The notes under the pieces: generated by a model
Told to the model about the DNA's origin: nothing
The model's database searches: none
What the model saw: the letters and a program-made list of their open reading frames with translations, nothing else
Program-made: the position numbers and the translations under genes
DNA from: Siphonodentalium dalli
Lineage: Eukaryota > Mollusca > Scaphopoda > Gadilida > Siphonodentaliidae
Direction of reading: 5' to 3'
Length of the DNA: 64,000 nt
Assembly (NCBI GenBank): GCA_032622095.1
Contig: CP136061.1
Location: 81,628,324-81,692,323, forward strand
Part shown: in pieces, positions 45,244 to 56,792 of the stretch
Layout of the letters: each line of letters begins with the position of its first letter
Numbering within the stretch: position 1 is the first letter of the stretch

Positions 45244-45787
45244 TCTCATATATATTTTGAAGACATCTGTCTGTCTGTATGTTTGTCTGTTTGTTTGTCA
45301 ATTATACAAATCTACGATTCTCGACCGATCGGGACGAAACTTGGTACGTGTGTGTAGTTTGACCAGGCGGTCGTCGTTGTCGTATTGGTGAGCCCGTGCG
45401 GCACCCGCTTCGCGCATGCGCAGACGAGATCTCGGAAACGGGTGGAGCTATCGACTTGAAATTTGGAATGTGAATGTATCTTGCCCCGGATACGAATTTT
45501 ATCGGGTCGCCGAGCCCGTGCGACGCCAGCTTCGCGCATGCGCAGACGAGATCTCGGAAACGGGTGGAGCTATCGACTTTAAATTTGGTATGTGAATGTA
45601 TCTTGCCCCGGATACGAATTTTATCTGGTCGCCGAGCCCGTGCGACGCCAGCTTCGCGCATGCGCAGACCAGATCTCGGAAATGGGTAGAGCTATCGCAT
45701 GCGCAGACCAGATCTCGGAAACGGGTGGAGCTATCGACTTGAAATTTGGTTTTTGAATAGCCCGGACAACGTCGGGCTCATCGGCTA
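45244..45787 (+). mobile_element. Non-autonomous Helitron, copy 1 of 3
   Basis: Starts TCTCATATATATTTTGAAGA after an A and ends with the hairpin AGCCCGGACAACGTCGGGCT then CATCGGCTA. Inside, a 122-bp unit (GAGCCCGTGCGACGCCAGCT...) is repeated about three times. It ends directly against copy 2. Confidence 0.85.
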
Positions 45788-46293
45788 TCTCATATATATT
45801 TTGAAGACATCTGTCTGTTTGTTTGTCTGTATGTTTGTTTGTCACTGATACAAATCTACGATTCTAGGCCGATCGGGACGAAACTTGGTACGTGTGTGTA
45901 GTTTGACCAGGCGGTGGACGTTGTCGTATTGGCGAGCCCGTGCGGCGCCCGCTTCGCGCATGCGCATACGAGATCTCGGAAACGGGTGGAGCTATCGACT
46001 TGAAATTTGCTATGTGAATGTATCTTGCTCCGGATACGAATTTTATCGGGTCGCCGAGCCCGTGCGACGCCAACTTCGCGCATGCGCAGACGAGATCTCG
46101 GAAACGGGTAGAGCTATCGACTTGAAATTTGGTATGTGAATGTATCTTGCCCCGGATACGATTTGTATCGGGTCGCCTAGCCCGTGCGACCCAAGCTTCG
46201 CGCATGCGCAGACCAGATATCGGAAACGGGTGGAGCTATCGACTTGAAATTTGGTTTTTGAATAGCCCGGACAACGTGGGGCTCATCGGCTAG
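45788..46293 (+). mobile_element. Non-autonomous Helitron, copy 2 of 3
   Basis: Starts TCTCATATATATTTTGAAGA with no spacer after copy 1 and ends with a GCCCGG/GGGC hairpin then CATCGGCTAG. Same internal 122-bp units. Confidence 0.87.
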
Positions 46294-46717
46294 TCTCATA
46301 TATATTTTGAAGACCTCTGTCTGTCTGTATGTTTGTCTGTTTGTTTGTCATTTATACAAATCTACGATTCTCGGCCGATCGGGACGAAACTTGGTACGTG
46401 TGTGTAGTTTGACCAGGCGGTGGACGTTGTCGTATTGGCGAGCCCGTGCGCACGCCCGCTTCGCGCATGCGCAGACGAGATCTAGGAAACGGGTGGAGCT
46501 ATCGACTTGAAATTTGCTATGTGAATGTATCTTGCCCCGGATACGAATTTTATCGGGTCGCCGAGCCCGTGCGACGCCAGCTTCGCGCATGCGCAGACCA
46601 GATCTCGGAAAAGGGTAGAGCTATCTACTTGAAATTTGACAACGTCGGGCTGGGTAGAGCTATCGACTTGAAATTTGGTTTTTGAATAGCCCGGACAACG
46701 TCGCGCTCATCGGCTAG
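46294..46717 (+). mobile_element. Non-autonomous Helitron, copy 3 of 3
   Basis: Starts TCTCATATATATTTTGAAGA directly after the CTAG of copy 2 and ends CATCGGCTAG followed by T at 46718. The A|element|T target expected of Helitrons is seen across the whole trio. Confidence 0.87.
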
Positions 46718-47495
46718 TGTAATATAAAATGGATAATTTTGAGGTAGAACGATCGAGCTTCTATCATTGCGAAATAATTTATTTTCCTAACTGTTCAGCA
46801 CGTACGGTAATGGGACAAGAATTGTTCCCATTTAAAGAATTTTACAACAATTTTATTGAAAACATATATTTTTAAATAAATAAATTAAGTTTTAAGTGAC
46901 ATCAAGTGTCCGGTTCTTTTAGATTTGTGTTATTAGAAATACTGATGCGACAAGTCTTTAAACATGTTTCATACAATGTTTTTGCTGTTATATTAAACAG
47001 AGTGCACCCTACCCATCCATGACCGTGTATCATGCAGTCGCCCTGCCAAGTTTTAGATGTATATTAGAATGTGTTAAACCTCTTTGTGTATAATTCACTG
47101 ACTCCTGGACTGAAATTCACTAAATAACACTCAGTGTTGCACCTTAGCGCGGAGGAGTCTCGTGGGAAATGTTCAGTGATGAATCCGAAAAGAATTTTCC
47201 GATTTATAAAGGATCGGCGTTCCATATATTTTCTCATCCGCCCACCTGAACTTCCGGTTGTTAATTAGGACAGGTACCCTTTTAAGGTTGGTATTTATTT
47301 GTGAAAAGATTGAGCGTTTATTTTGTCTTTAAACAAAGAAATATCAAGTAGATTATCGCTGATATATATTTTAATGGATTTAAGATCATATTACCCCGTT
47401 TATTTATGTTATCCAACGTTTCAACGTCCTCGAATGAGTCGCAAATTTGTCTAAATTGTGTCACCTATTCTCGCTGTATAAATTACTCTAGTAGT
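46718..47495. other. Unassigned AT-rich spacer
   Basis: No TIR, array or coding sequence recognised. Confidence 0.4.
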
Positions 47496-47496
47496 A

Positions 47497-47652
47497 CTAG
47501 TAGTCCAACAAATTAGACTTTCGGATTAATAGGAATTTTAATATTTGGACGTTTATGGACATTTTAATCCTTAGAAGGATTAATACAATCGTAAATGTCC
47601 AAATATTAAAATATGTATTAATCCGAATAGTCTAATTTGTTGGACTAAAATT
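47497..47652. repeat. Fold-back, arms about 60 bp
   Basis: AGTCCAACAAATTAGACT with TTTTAATATTTGGAC pairs with GTCCAAATATTAAAA and AGTCTAATTTGTTGGACT. Confidence 0.9.
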
Positions 47653-47932
47653 ACTCCATGATAATATAATAAGGCCATTTGAAGCGAAAAATAGGCATGT
47701 TTCCACTCCCCTGCCCGCCCCACCTCAAAACCCCCCGACGAAACTCACTTTATTTATTTTCCAAATCCCGAAAAATAAAATACGATGTATTTACTATTTC
47801 CACGTGAATTAATACTACACTATTTATATTGTTATATATAGACCTCTCACATAAACAAGCATACTAAAATTGTCTCCTTATTTGGTTATTAAATCGACCC
47901 ACTGACAATAAAATTCCGTGTTGTGACCGATA

Positions 47933-48307
47933 TACCGCTATTCTCAAAGTAATTGACCAGAAAAACGGGGTGATACCCCGGTCATGACCGCGGTGATACC
48001 GGTAATAAACGGTAGTGGTATCAAGACGGTCATGGCGGTGGAGTTACGGTATTGGGCGATAATGATACCGCGGTCTTTTAGCGGGCACCGCATTAATTTT
48101 GTTGAATACCGCGGTGATTTTCATGGAACTGTTTGAGGGGAGGTATTTACTCACACATACTTGTTCGCGTTAACAAGCGGTATTTGTAGAGTTCAGACTA
48201 TTAGAGAGGGAGTTTCAGCGGTATTGGAGGATACAGCGGTATAGTACCGCCATATTAACGGGGTGACACCACGTTATTGGTGGTCAATTACTTTAAGTAT
48301 AGCGGTA
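47933..48307. mobile_element. MITE with TACCGCTATTCTCAAAGTAA ends
   Basis: 27-bp TIRs with two mismatches bound 375 bp. Inside, CCGCGGT and GGTATT motifs repeat on both strands. The TIR shares AAAGTAATTGACCA with the mariner-like fold-back at 37.1 kb. Confidence 0.88.
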
Positions 48308-48649
48308 GCAACAGATTGTAAACAAAAACAAACGCGCACGTGGTTTTCAGACACACTGTAAAATGAAGCTCCATGGCGGCATTAGGGTGATGAGTTTATG
48401 ACCGCATTATTAATGTACGTCAACTAACGACATGCCCAAATATACCGGCAAAATAATGCTACACAATATTTACGCGAACGCAATCGCAAAGAATACATCT
48501 GTCCCAAAACTTCCAACGGTGTCTGAAAAGAACGGACTGTAACAACCGGATGATATAGGCCTACGGTAATTTACCGAACGGAAGCCGGAGTGTATATTTA
48601 CCTGAAGATCTAAAACAATTTTGCCAACATCCGGGAAATAGTGTCGGGT

Positions 48650-48725
48650 CCGTGACTACCCGCCCCCGAGACAACCCGCCCCCTTTCACTCTGAGACAAC
48701 CCGCCCCCGGACAAACCGCCCCCAA
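48650..48725. repeat. 14-16 bp degenerate repeat, 3-4 copies
   Basis: Variants of GAGACAACCCGCCCCC repeat in a C-rich block unlike its AT-rich surroundings. Confidence 0.75.
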
Positions 48726-49642
48726 AAATCAATTAGCGGTAATCAGTGGCTAATTAGGAGGTGTGAGAGGATTATGAGATGTTTGTTTAACGAAACTGGG
48801 GTTTTTTTTTTATAGATTTGTATTTGATTTAACAACATGGACAACAATAAATACACATGTAATATAATATAACTTATGAACACAAAAATGCATCAACGAT
48901 AATATAATGAACGAAATTTAAAAACGGAATGAATGAATATGAACGAAGATTAAAAACAAAATTTGTCTGCACTGTGCCGGTCTCTTCTCCGTTCCGTAGA
49001 CGCTTGAGCACTTCTTCAGAAAGCTGGCTGTTGTTAACCTCGGTGGATCGGACATGTAATTAATCATCCCAGAACTCCCTAATCTCCCTGGCCTGGATAG
49101 TGTACTAAAGTGAGTGGTTTGGGATGGCTGGCCCCGGGGTTGTCGAAAGGGCCGAAATGCCCTTTCCTTAATCCCAATGAAGATGTCCCACACTCATTCC
49201 GAGAGTTAATATACCCAGTTCCGTCGGCGGGTAGTCCCGTTCCCATAGTGTTAACATGTCGTCCCAAACAAGTGCCAGCAGCGTGTTGGCACTTAAGTTT
49301 TTTAAATGCATACACATGGCGCAAGGCAGAAACAAAATGACAAAGGTTCCCCACTGCAACACCTTTTTTCAAGTCTATGAAAAGAATCACCCCAAAGGCC
49401 TTGACGCCCAAAACACTACAATCAGCTGTAAAACGAATTTCGAAAGCAATGATCATTTATTATTATGATGCACATGTAGATTAAATACAAGGCACTGAAA
49501 TTCAGTACATACATTGTTAGCCTTCACAATAAGTTCATAAATGACATAATTATTAGAAAGATAGCACAAATGTGATATTTGAATTTCCCCGCGAAAAAAT
49601 AAAGTGAAAAAAAAAAATATAGTGAAAAGCCACCCCCCCCCC
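48726..49642. other. Unassigned stretch with GC-richer core
   Basis: The GC-richer part 48960-49440 is open in three frames on both strands (up to 125 residues on the minus strand), but no frame shows a recognisable domain. It could be a decayed coding element. Confidence 0.35.
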
Positions 49643-50826
49643 GCCCTAGTCCAAGTCTTCTTGTACTAAAACCAGCTAAGATATTGGGATGGCGATGCTG
49701 GTGTTTAGTCCAAGACCGCCCTATATGCTCGCTTATGACACGGCTTAAGCGAAAGCTGCGTTAGTGACCCGCTCAAATAAAACCACAATTATATGAAATA
49801 AAATATCACAATTGCGACAATAAACGGATATTTTCCGCAGAAGACATGCTATTTTATCTGAAACCCACATCAGTTGTGAATTTAAAACGGTAATTTAATG
49901 CGAAAAGAGACATTTACCTCAATGTTTACAATTTTTTAAAAGTATGCGAACTCGGTTGACCTCGCGAACTGTGTTCGGCATTTTCCGTTGAAAATATTCC
50001 GTAGATTTTGGACAACAACGCAAATTACGATGAATTCTCCATTGTAATCGTAATTATGTGTGTCAATAAATAAAATAATAAATAGATTAATTAAACATTG
50101 GAGATATAAATGTAATACACTAAATAAATGAACGTTAAGTTTGAAAAGTCCCACTAAAACGGAAGAACTATATTTCGAAACTGTGCGATTCGGTTCTCCG
50201 ATTATTTTATCAACACAGATGTCAAAATGCACACCACACGCATGGCAAGTCAGACACAAGAGATCTAATTTGCTCCAATTTTGACAAGTTGCTTGCGATA
50301 ATTGTCAACAAAACTACCGTTCTGATCCTCCATTATGTCATTAAGTTTTTAGTGCGGGAATTGTTCTGAAAGCACATAGAAAACTGGACTTTCGGGCGAT
50401 CGGTTTTCGCCATTTTTGTTCGGAAAACCCGCGCTATATATAGAAACGGAAAGTAGAATTCCCAGAACAAACAGCGGATTATGCCGAACTTATTCGGACC
50501 ACTTCGGCTTTCGGTTAAAACGTAAACAAACAGAGAAACAAATCGATGTTTGTGGCAATCAACCGGAATATTCTATGTGTAATTTAACATTAAAGTTAGA
50601 TTATTATACACCATTATGACCATTAGATGTAAGCCTTTCCGATGTATATAGCATCATGTATTGATTTGCTAGGTAAATCGAGTAAAATACACCACAAATT
50701 CCCGCCACAGATCGTGGGCGTAACTCATGTGGTAGGATTGGTATGCAAGCGGGCTTGGACTAAACACCAGCATCGCCATCCCAATATCTTAGCTGGTTTT
50801 AGTACAAGAAGACTTGGACTACCCCC
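49643..50826. mobile_element. TIR element, about 70-bp terminal repeats
   Basis: AGTCCAAGTCTTCTTGTACT through GGCGATGCTGGTGTTTAGTC (49648-49712) recurs in reverse at 50755-50820, nearly perfectly. The 1.05 kb inside is AT-rich with no transposase. The high TIR identity suggests it is fairly young. Confidence 0.88.
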
Positions 50827-51556
50827 GCCCCTGTTTTTTTTATGGATGGGAGTGGAAACACACCTATTTTTCGCTTTGGCCTAATTAATATTGCAATTTT
50901 TTGGAAATGTTTACTTTACATTGTTCAACAATATCAACTACAGGCTATTTTCTGGTGTAATTTATTCGATTGTGCTATTAATATTACCGTATCTGTCAGA
51001 ATCTCGAGATCCATCCAGATATCAGTAGTAACGAACCGAAGCCGGACGCTTTGGGTCATATATAGACTATATCTGATTTTGTGACGTCACCAATTATTAT
51101 CTAATACGACACTGCTGTTTTTTATTTTTGCGAGCGCTTTTGTCGCACAGTACTAGTAGATCGGTGGGCTTAAAGTATTAATGTCGTAATCTGAAATAAA
51201 CGTGTCCATCTTTCCATGGCCGGCGTTCCAAAATGAGGGGAGTTACTATCAGAATTATTCACAGTGAAGTTCATTCGTAGCCGCGGTTTACATTTTATTG
51301 AGAACATAATTATAACATATTATGGAATGTCAAATATTTGCAATGGAGTGGCAATGGGAAAATCTCAATTACTCTGGCAGGGCTGGGGACAATACTGGAA
51401 TCGAAATCGAAATTTGTGATGCAAGCAAACATTATTATATCGCGTTTAAATTATCTTAATATTACATCCCCCGCTGGACAAAAGAAGTGTCCATTGCCAC
51501 CGGGGTGTATTTGTCGTCGGCCGCGGTGTCAGAGTTTGTAACTGCAGTTGAGCACC

Positions 51557-51690
51557 ACGGCCGAACGGCAAGTACACTGCGGCTGAACGGCAAGTACACT
51601 GCAGCCGAACGGCAAGTACACTGCAGCCGAACGGCAAGTACACCACGGCCGAATGGCAACTACACCGCGGCCGAACGGCATGTACACCGT
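51557..51690. repeat. 22-bp minisatellite, about 6 copies
   Basis: CGGCCGAACGGCAAGTACAC plus two bases is repeated. Decayed units continue to about 51830, ending in reverse orientation around GCATTTCGGCCGCGGTGG. Confidence 0.88.
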
Positions 51691-51865
51691 GGTTAGATTT
51701 CTGGTTTGTATTGTCTTTTTTTAAGTTTAATTAACGTACACCGTGGCAACTACACCATGGCCAAACGGCAATTACACCGAGGCCCAACTGTAGTTAGCCG
51801 GTGGAGCTGCGGTGTAGTTGCATTTCGGCCGCGGTGGCAACACTAACCGCACCACGGTTTAAAAG

Positions 51866-53238
51866 TAGTGATGTAACGATACGGGGGTTATCGGTAAAAG
51901 TCGATAGCCGATATTTTCAGTAGAATTATCGGCCGATCCGATACAGATAAGTCTTGTACGTGAACAAAACTCCATATCAATTTGTCTTTTAAATTTCAAA
52001 GTATTGTCGGCAAAGAACCGATAACCTGGTCGCAAAAAAGTTTAGTTTACGTTCCCCAAAAACCCTGGCAAAACGATTTAATATTTCATTGCATTCAAAA
52101 GATTTCCTCAATATTTGTTTGATTCCGTTACTGTGCCTTACGGAATCAGTCCATAATCCATTTGAGTCAATGACTCAATTTCAATTTAATTTGCCAAACT
52201 CAATCTTTTTCAGAAGTTGAACTTGCATTTAATAACACCTGCAATGTTGCAATTGTTGAAATTTTCTCTGCCCATGACAGCAGATACAAATCCCGCCCAT
52301 AGAGCGCTCTGATTGGTTCGGATGGTTCCATCAAACAAGTTAGTCACCTCCCCCATCTTCAGTCATTGTATACCAAATCAAATCAAATACTTTATTGGAC
52401 TAGACGAGAACTATACCAGAAAGTCAATCAATTTGAATTAAAAGCACTTTAAACACACACACTTAAATGTTGTTAACACGTGATGTTTCTATATATTGAG
52501 GAATAGCGAGTCACAACTGCGTCGACTTTAATGCAAACTGGTCAAGTGTGACTCGTCTATTTATAAACACTGTGATTTTTAGTTTACTGTGTCATCTGTC
52601 AACACGTGGCATATTAGTGATTCCTACTCGAAGACATCAAATGCATGCAAATAATCGTTTGATCTTGCCGCCAGGTACCCGCCTTGTGAAGATAATAACA
52701 ATGTGACAACTTACTGTCGCGCGTGGCATATAATTAATGCCACACCCCCATGAATACATCACTAAATGATACCGGTACATTAGTCTGATTCAGTCATAGG
52801 GAGATTCCATTCTCACGCTGATGCCAGGGGTGTCAGTTATTCGCTTTCAACATGTGCTACTCGGAACTCGCAAGTAATTTTAATTATATACATTTTATGT
52901 TTTAACTTTAATTATTAAGCGTATGGAACTACAGTACCTTTTGAAATGTTTATTTGGGTCATGAGTGTACCAGCAGTCTCCTGTCGATGTTGTCATCATG
53001 GTATATCACCGTATGTGATGGAGGGCTGACCCGTGGGTAAAATAGTCACTATTTTTTCTGGAAATTCCCGTCATTTATTTAATATTAAAGTCGGAATTGG
53101 TGTAACAACGTTCACAAAGGACGCGACATGTATTGGTTGACGATATCGGTTGGGAGACTAAATTTTGCCGATACCGATATCTTGCCGATACCTCATATAT
53201 CGGCCCGATAGCCGATACCGATAATCGGTACACCACTA
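51866..53238. mobile_element. hAT-like non-autonomous transposon with 8-bp target duplication
   Basis: The left end TAGTGATGTAACGATACG and right end (complement TAGTGGTGTACCGATTATCG) are similar. Subterminal CCGATA/TATCGG motifs are frequent. The flanks TTTAAAAG (51858-51865) and TTTAATAG (53239-53246) differ at one base, fitting the 8-bp duplication of hAT elements. No transposase frame. Confidence 0.85.
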
Positions 53239-53246
53239 TTTAATAG

Positions 53247-54369
53247 TGGACACTTATGTTGTCCAGCAGGGTACGTGAATCTGATAATCCTCAGAAATCT
53301 TTCTATTTTCATGAATCGTCAAGAAACACATACTAGTACTTATGAACAAAGCAGAAGATACTTTCAGGTTTATATCGCAATTCGGTTGATGGTGAAAGCT
53401 ACATGATGATGTTGCTCGTCGAGTTTCGTTGAAATCGAAATGATGATATTTTATGAATGAAATGAACATGCATGATGAAATCGACAAGCTTCTTCGTATA
53501 GTACACATCTCAATCGGACTGCGCACACAGCATCAATAATATAATGGTTAATTTCAGTAAAATACTCCCCTCTAGACAACAACCAACAGTTGACTTTTGA
53601 GTACTTTGAGTTTGATATTGATAGTTTATATTCTATAATAAATTGTTCAAAAGGAATGGCTTTTAAAAGTTTTTTATTTAGATTCTAAGTCGAGTCGAGG
53701 AGCTCATATATATAGTCTGTTTGAATTGTGAATCTCTGATTTCTCACATGCCTTGATATATGATATGATTGACCTAATTTATACACGAAATTGCTATAGA
53801 ACCCACTCTGTCGATGAACCCTTGTGCATGTCTTGAGTGTAATATATCATAATCACACCACGATATACCGGTAAGACCTAAGTTTCATCACATTGGACAC
53901 AAAAATAAGTTTCGCCGATACCAGAACCGTAGTATGCCAACTCTAAAGGATCTGACGGATAATCTTGGGTATTTTGGGGAAAGGGTCCAGGCCCATGCAA
54001 TTGGGAAAAATAGATATCGTAGCGGGGTAAATTTGGAATTTTTGAATTGAAATAATGACACTATCAAATGAATTTGTTGAGAAATTGTATGAAACAATCA
54101 ATTGTCATATACTAGTATGTCCAAAGCCATTTAATTTCTATTAACACCCCTAAACATGTCAAATTGAGTTAATAAACATATTCCATACCCATAAGTCTTA
54201 AATACTTTGTTTTATTTTGGAGAATGAGATTGGGAATTTTCAGACTGTAAATTGTGAACTTTTTTAAAATTTTGCAAATAAAAAGTTTACAGGGGCCATG
54301 TGGTGAACGGGAGAGAGGGTTACCTGAAAGGAAGCTATTATTTTTTTAGCCTCACTGCACCGAAAAAGT
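53247..54369. other. Unassigned spacer
   Basis: No supported gene, TIR or array. A 90-residue minus-strand open frame at 53254-53526 shows no recognisable motif. Confidence 0.35.
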
Positions 54370-54377
54370 ATATCAAC

Positions 54378-55167
54378 TAGTGCTGTGCGTCGGATCCGAT
54401 AATCCGAATCGGATCCGGATCGGATTTACAATGTTTAAAAAATCGGATTCGGATCCGGATCGGATTCCGAATTGTCGTCGGATTCGGATTTTCAAAAATG
54501 CTGTCGGATTCGGATCGTCTGGATCGGACCGTACAATCCGATCTCCATCATGTTACATTTATGGGGTGGATAACTTGGATTCTAAGTTTCTAACTGAGTC
54601 TCAGATTAAACGTAGGGCCTATATAAATGTAGGCTACTCTTACTGCCATATTAGTGTGTCAAGGTCAGACAAACTTTCTAGGAAATCTGACGTCACGATT
54701 CCGCGAAAACACATTTTCTCAGAAGTTACAGACTACATACTCCAATCCGTCCAGTCGTTCCAGCCTCCATCAACTTAAAATACAGAGCAGTACAGACTAC
54801 AGAGTACAGATGTTTCGTTAGTTCGTAACTTCGTACTAGCATGTCACTTACACTGTACGTAGTACTACGTACTACGTAGTGTCTTACACTTACAGTACTG
54901 TCACATAGGTAAGTTAGGACAAAGTTGCAGATTCCCGAATCCCCAATTCCCGATCATCCCGTTAAATTCTCTAACTTTTCTTATATGCATCTACACTCTA
55001 CACTGAGTAGTACACTCTACAGTCCCCCTTCACCCCAATGACCCAACCCTTGACCTCAGCAACAAAAGTTTGATGTTGAGACACATATTTTACACGATGT
55101 TGTCACACTATTTGCAATTTATATGTTGCGGATTCGGGTTGGATTTCGGATCCGACGCACAGCACTA
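54378..55167. mobile_element. hAT-like MITE with perfect 8-bp target duplication
   Basis: Perfect 22-bp TIR TAGTGCTGTGCGTCGGATCC-GA and its complement. ATATCAAC is repeated exactly on both sides (54370-54377 and 55168-55175). Subterminal GGATCCGGATCGGATT motifs repeat. No coding capacity. A palindromic GTAC/TACGTAGTAC cluster lies at 54850-54890. Confidence 0.93.
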
Positions 55168-55189
55168 ATATCAACACTGAATTACGTTA

Positions 55190-56215
55190 GCCCATTTGGC
55201 AGTAAATCTTTTAGCATCAGCAAATTCACCATCTGGGAACTTCATTCTGCTATGGGAGACCTTGGATCAGATTTAAGTTCCCCAGTTTAAGTTGGGTGAT
55301 TTTCAGCCATTAGTCGCCTTGATTATGTATTTCATCTTATGGAAATTAGCAGATATAGAAGCTGAACAGAAGGGAAAAAGTAACTATAAACTATGTTAAT
55401 TTTAGATTATTGATACTCTCCAGAAGATGAGGCTAAGCAGAATGAGATCCCCACTAAAGTAACCCTCTGGAGACCTCATTCTGATCCCCACTAATGTAAC
55501 CCTCTGGAGACCTCATTCTGATCCCCACTAATGTAACCCTCTGGAGACCTCATTCTGATCCCCACTAAAGTAACCCTCTGGAGACCTCATTCTGATCCCC
55601 ACTAAAGTAACCCTCTGGAGACCTCATTCTGATCCCCACTAAAGTAACCCTCTGGAGACCTCATTCTGATCCCCACTAATGTAACCCTCTGGAGACCTCA
55701 TTCTGATCCCCACTAATGTAACCCTCTGGAGACCTCATTCTGATCCCCACTAAAGTAACCCTCTGGAGACCTCATTCTGATCCCCACTAATGTAACCCTC
55801 TGGAGACCTCATTCTGATCCCCACTAATGTAACCATCTGGAGACCTCATTCTGATCCCCACTAATGTAACCCTCTGGAGACCTCATTCTGATCCCCACTA
55901 ATGTAACCCTCTGGAGACCTCATTCTGATCCCCACTAAAGTGACCCTCTGGAGACCTCATTCTGATCCCCACTAATGTAACCCTCTGGAGACCTCATTCT
56001 GATCCCCACTAAAGTAACCCTCTGGAGACCTCATTCTGATCCCCACTAAAGTAACCCTCTGGAGACCTCATTCTGATCCCCACTAAAGTAAGTAACCCTC
56101 TGGAGACCTCATTCTGATCCCCACTAAAGTAACCCTCTGGAGACCTCATTCTGATCCCCACTAAAGTAACCCTCTGGAGACCTCATTCTTCAATTGACAC
56201 AGTATTTCAAGGATT
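55190..56215. mobile_element. MITE copy (5.2 kb family) containing a 37-bp satellite
   Basis: The left part (TTTAGCATCAGCAAATTCAC, CTCCAGAAGATGAGGC) aligns with 62300-62510. The right end CACAGTATTTCAAGG at 56196 matches the family terminus. The satellite 55446-56188 occupies what would be the right internal block. Confidence 0.75.
55446..56188. repeat. 37-bp satellite, about 20 copies
   Basis: The unit is CTGATCCCCACTAATGTAAC then CCTCTGGAGACCTCATT, with TAAAG/TAATG variants and one unit with four extra bases. The unit corresponds to the MITE block CAGAATGAGGTCCCCAGAGG. Confidence 0.97.
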
Positions 56216-56263
56216 GTCATTAATAATAATAGGTTTTTTCCCAAACCTGTATATATACATGTA

Positions 56264-56472
56264 CAGTAATGCTCTAATTAATCGACCTCTTAACCAAAGC
56301 AGAATTATGGGTAACTTTTCAGGATTTAGTCGGAAATATGGCTTGTTGCCATTCATCGGAAAGCTCTCCCCGAGAGGCAACAAGCCATATTTCTGACTAA
56401 ATCCTGAAAAGTTACCCATAATTCTGCTTTGGTTAAGAGGTCGATTAATTAGAGCAGTACTGTACATGTATG
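56264..56472. mobile_element. Tc1/mariner-like fold-back MITE, second copy
   Basis: Arms of about 95 bp from TACAGTAATGCTCTAATTAA to its complement. The core CAGAATTATGGGTAA and AGGATTTAGTCGGAAATATG is shared with 37107-37283. Confidence 0.88.
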
Positions 56473-56792
56473 GCTTTACTAGTAGCTGGCCGCACACAAA
56501 GTGATATTTGTTGCACGATATTTGTCGCAGACTCTTGCGATTGCAAGATCTGTGTGCGCACACGGTCCGATTTTAATCGTGCGACTTCTGTTTATTACTT
56601 ACAGTAGACCGCTGCACATGATGCGATCGGATCGTACGATCTGGTTGTTTACTTTCTCATGAATGCAATGGGTTATTATTAACGTGGTTGGTCTATATGA
56701 GTATTTGTCGCAGATATTTAATATGAATTTCCAATAGATATTTATATTACAAGTGTTTGTAGTTCTATAGACTACTGGGCCCTATACCTGAT

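Noticed and set aside
45302-46685. Arginine-rich open frames such as MREAGVARARRPDKIRIRGK
   Set aside because: They are the 122-bp internal repeats of the Helitron trio translated on both strands.
49079-49456. 125-residue minus-strand frame containing FIDLKK
   Set aside because: FIDLKK resembles a reverse transcriptase motif, but neither the following residues nor the other frames continue like RT.
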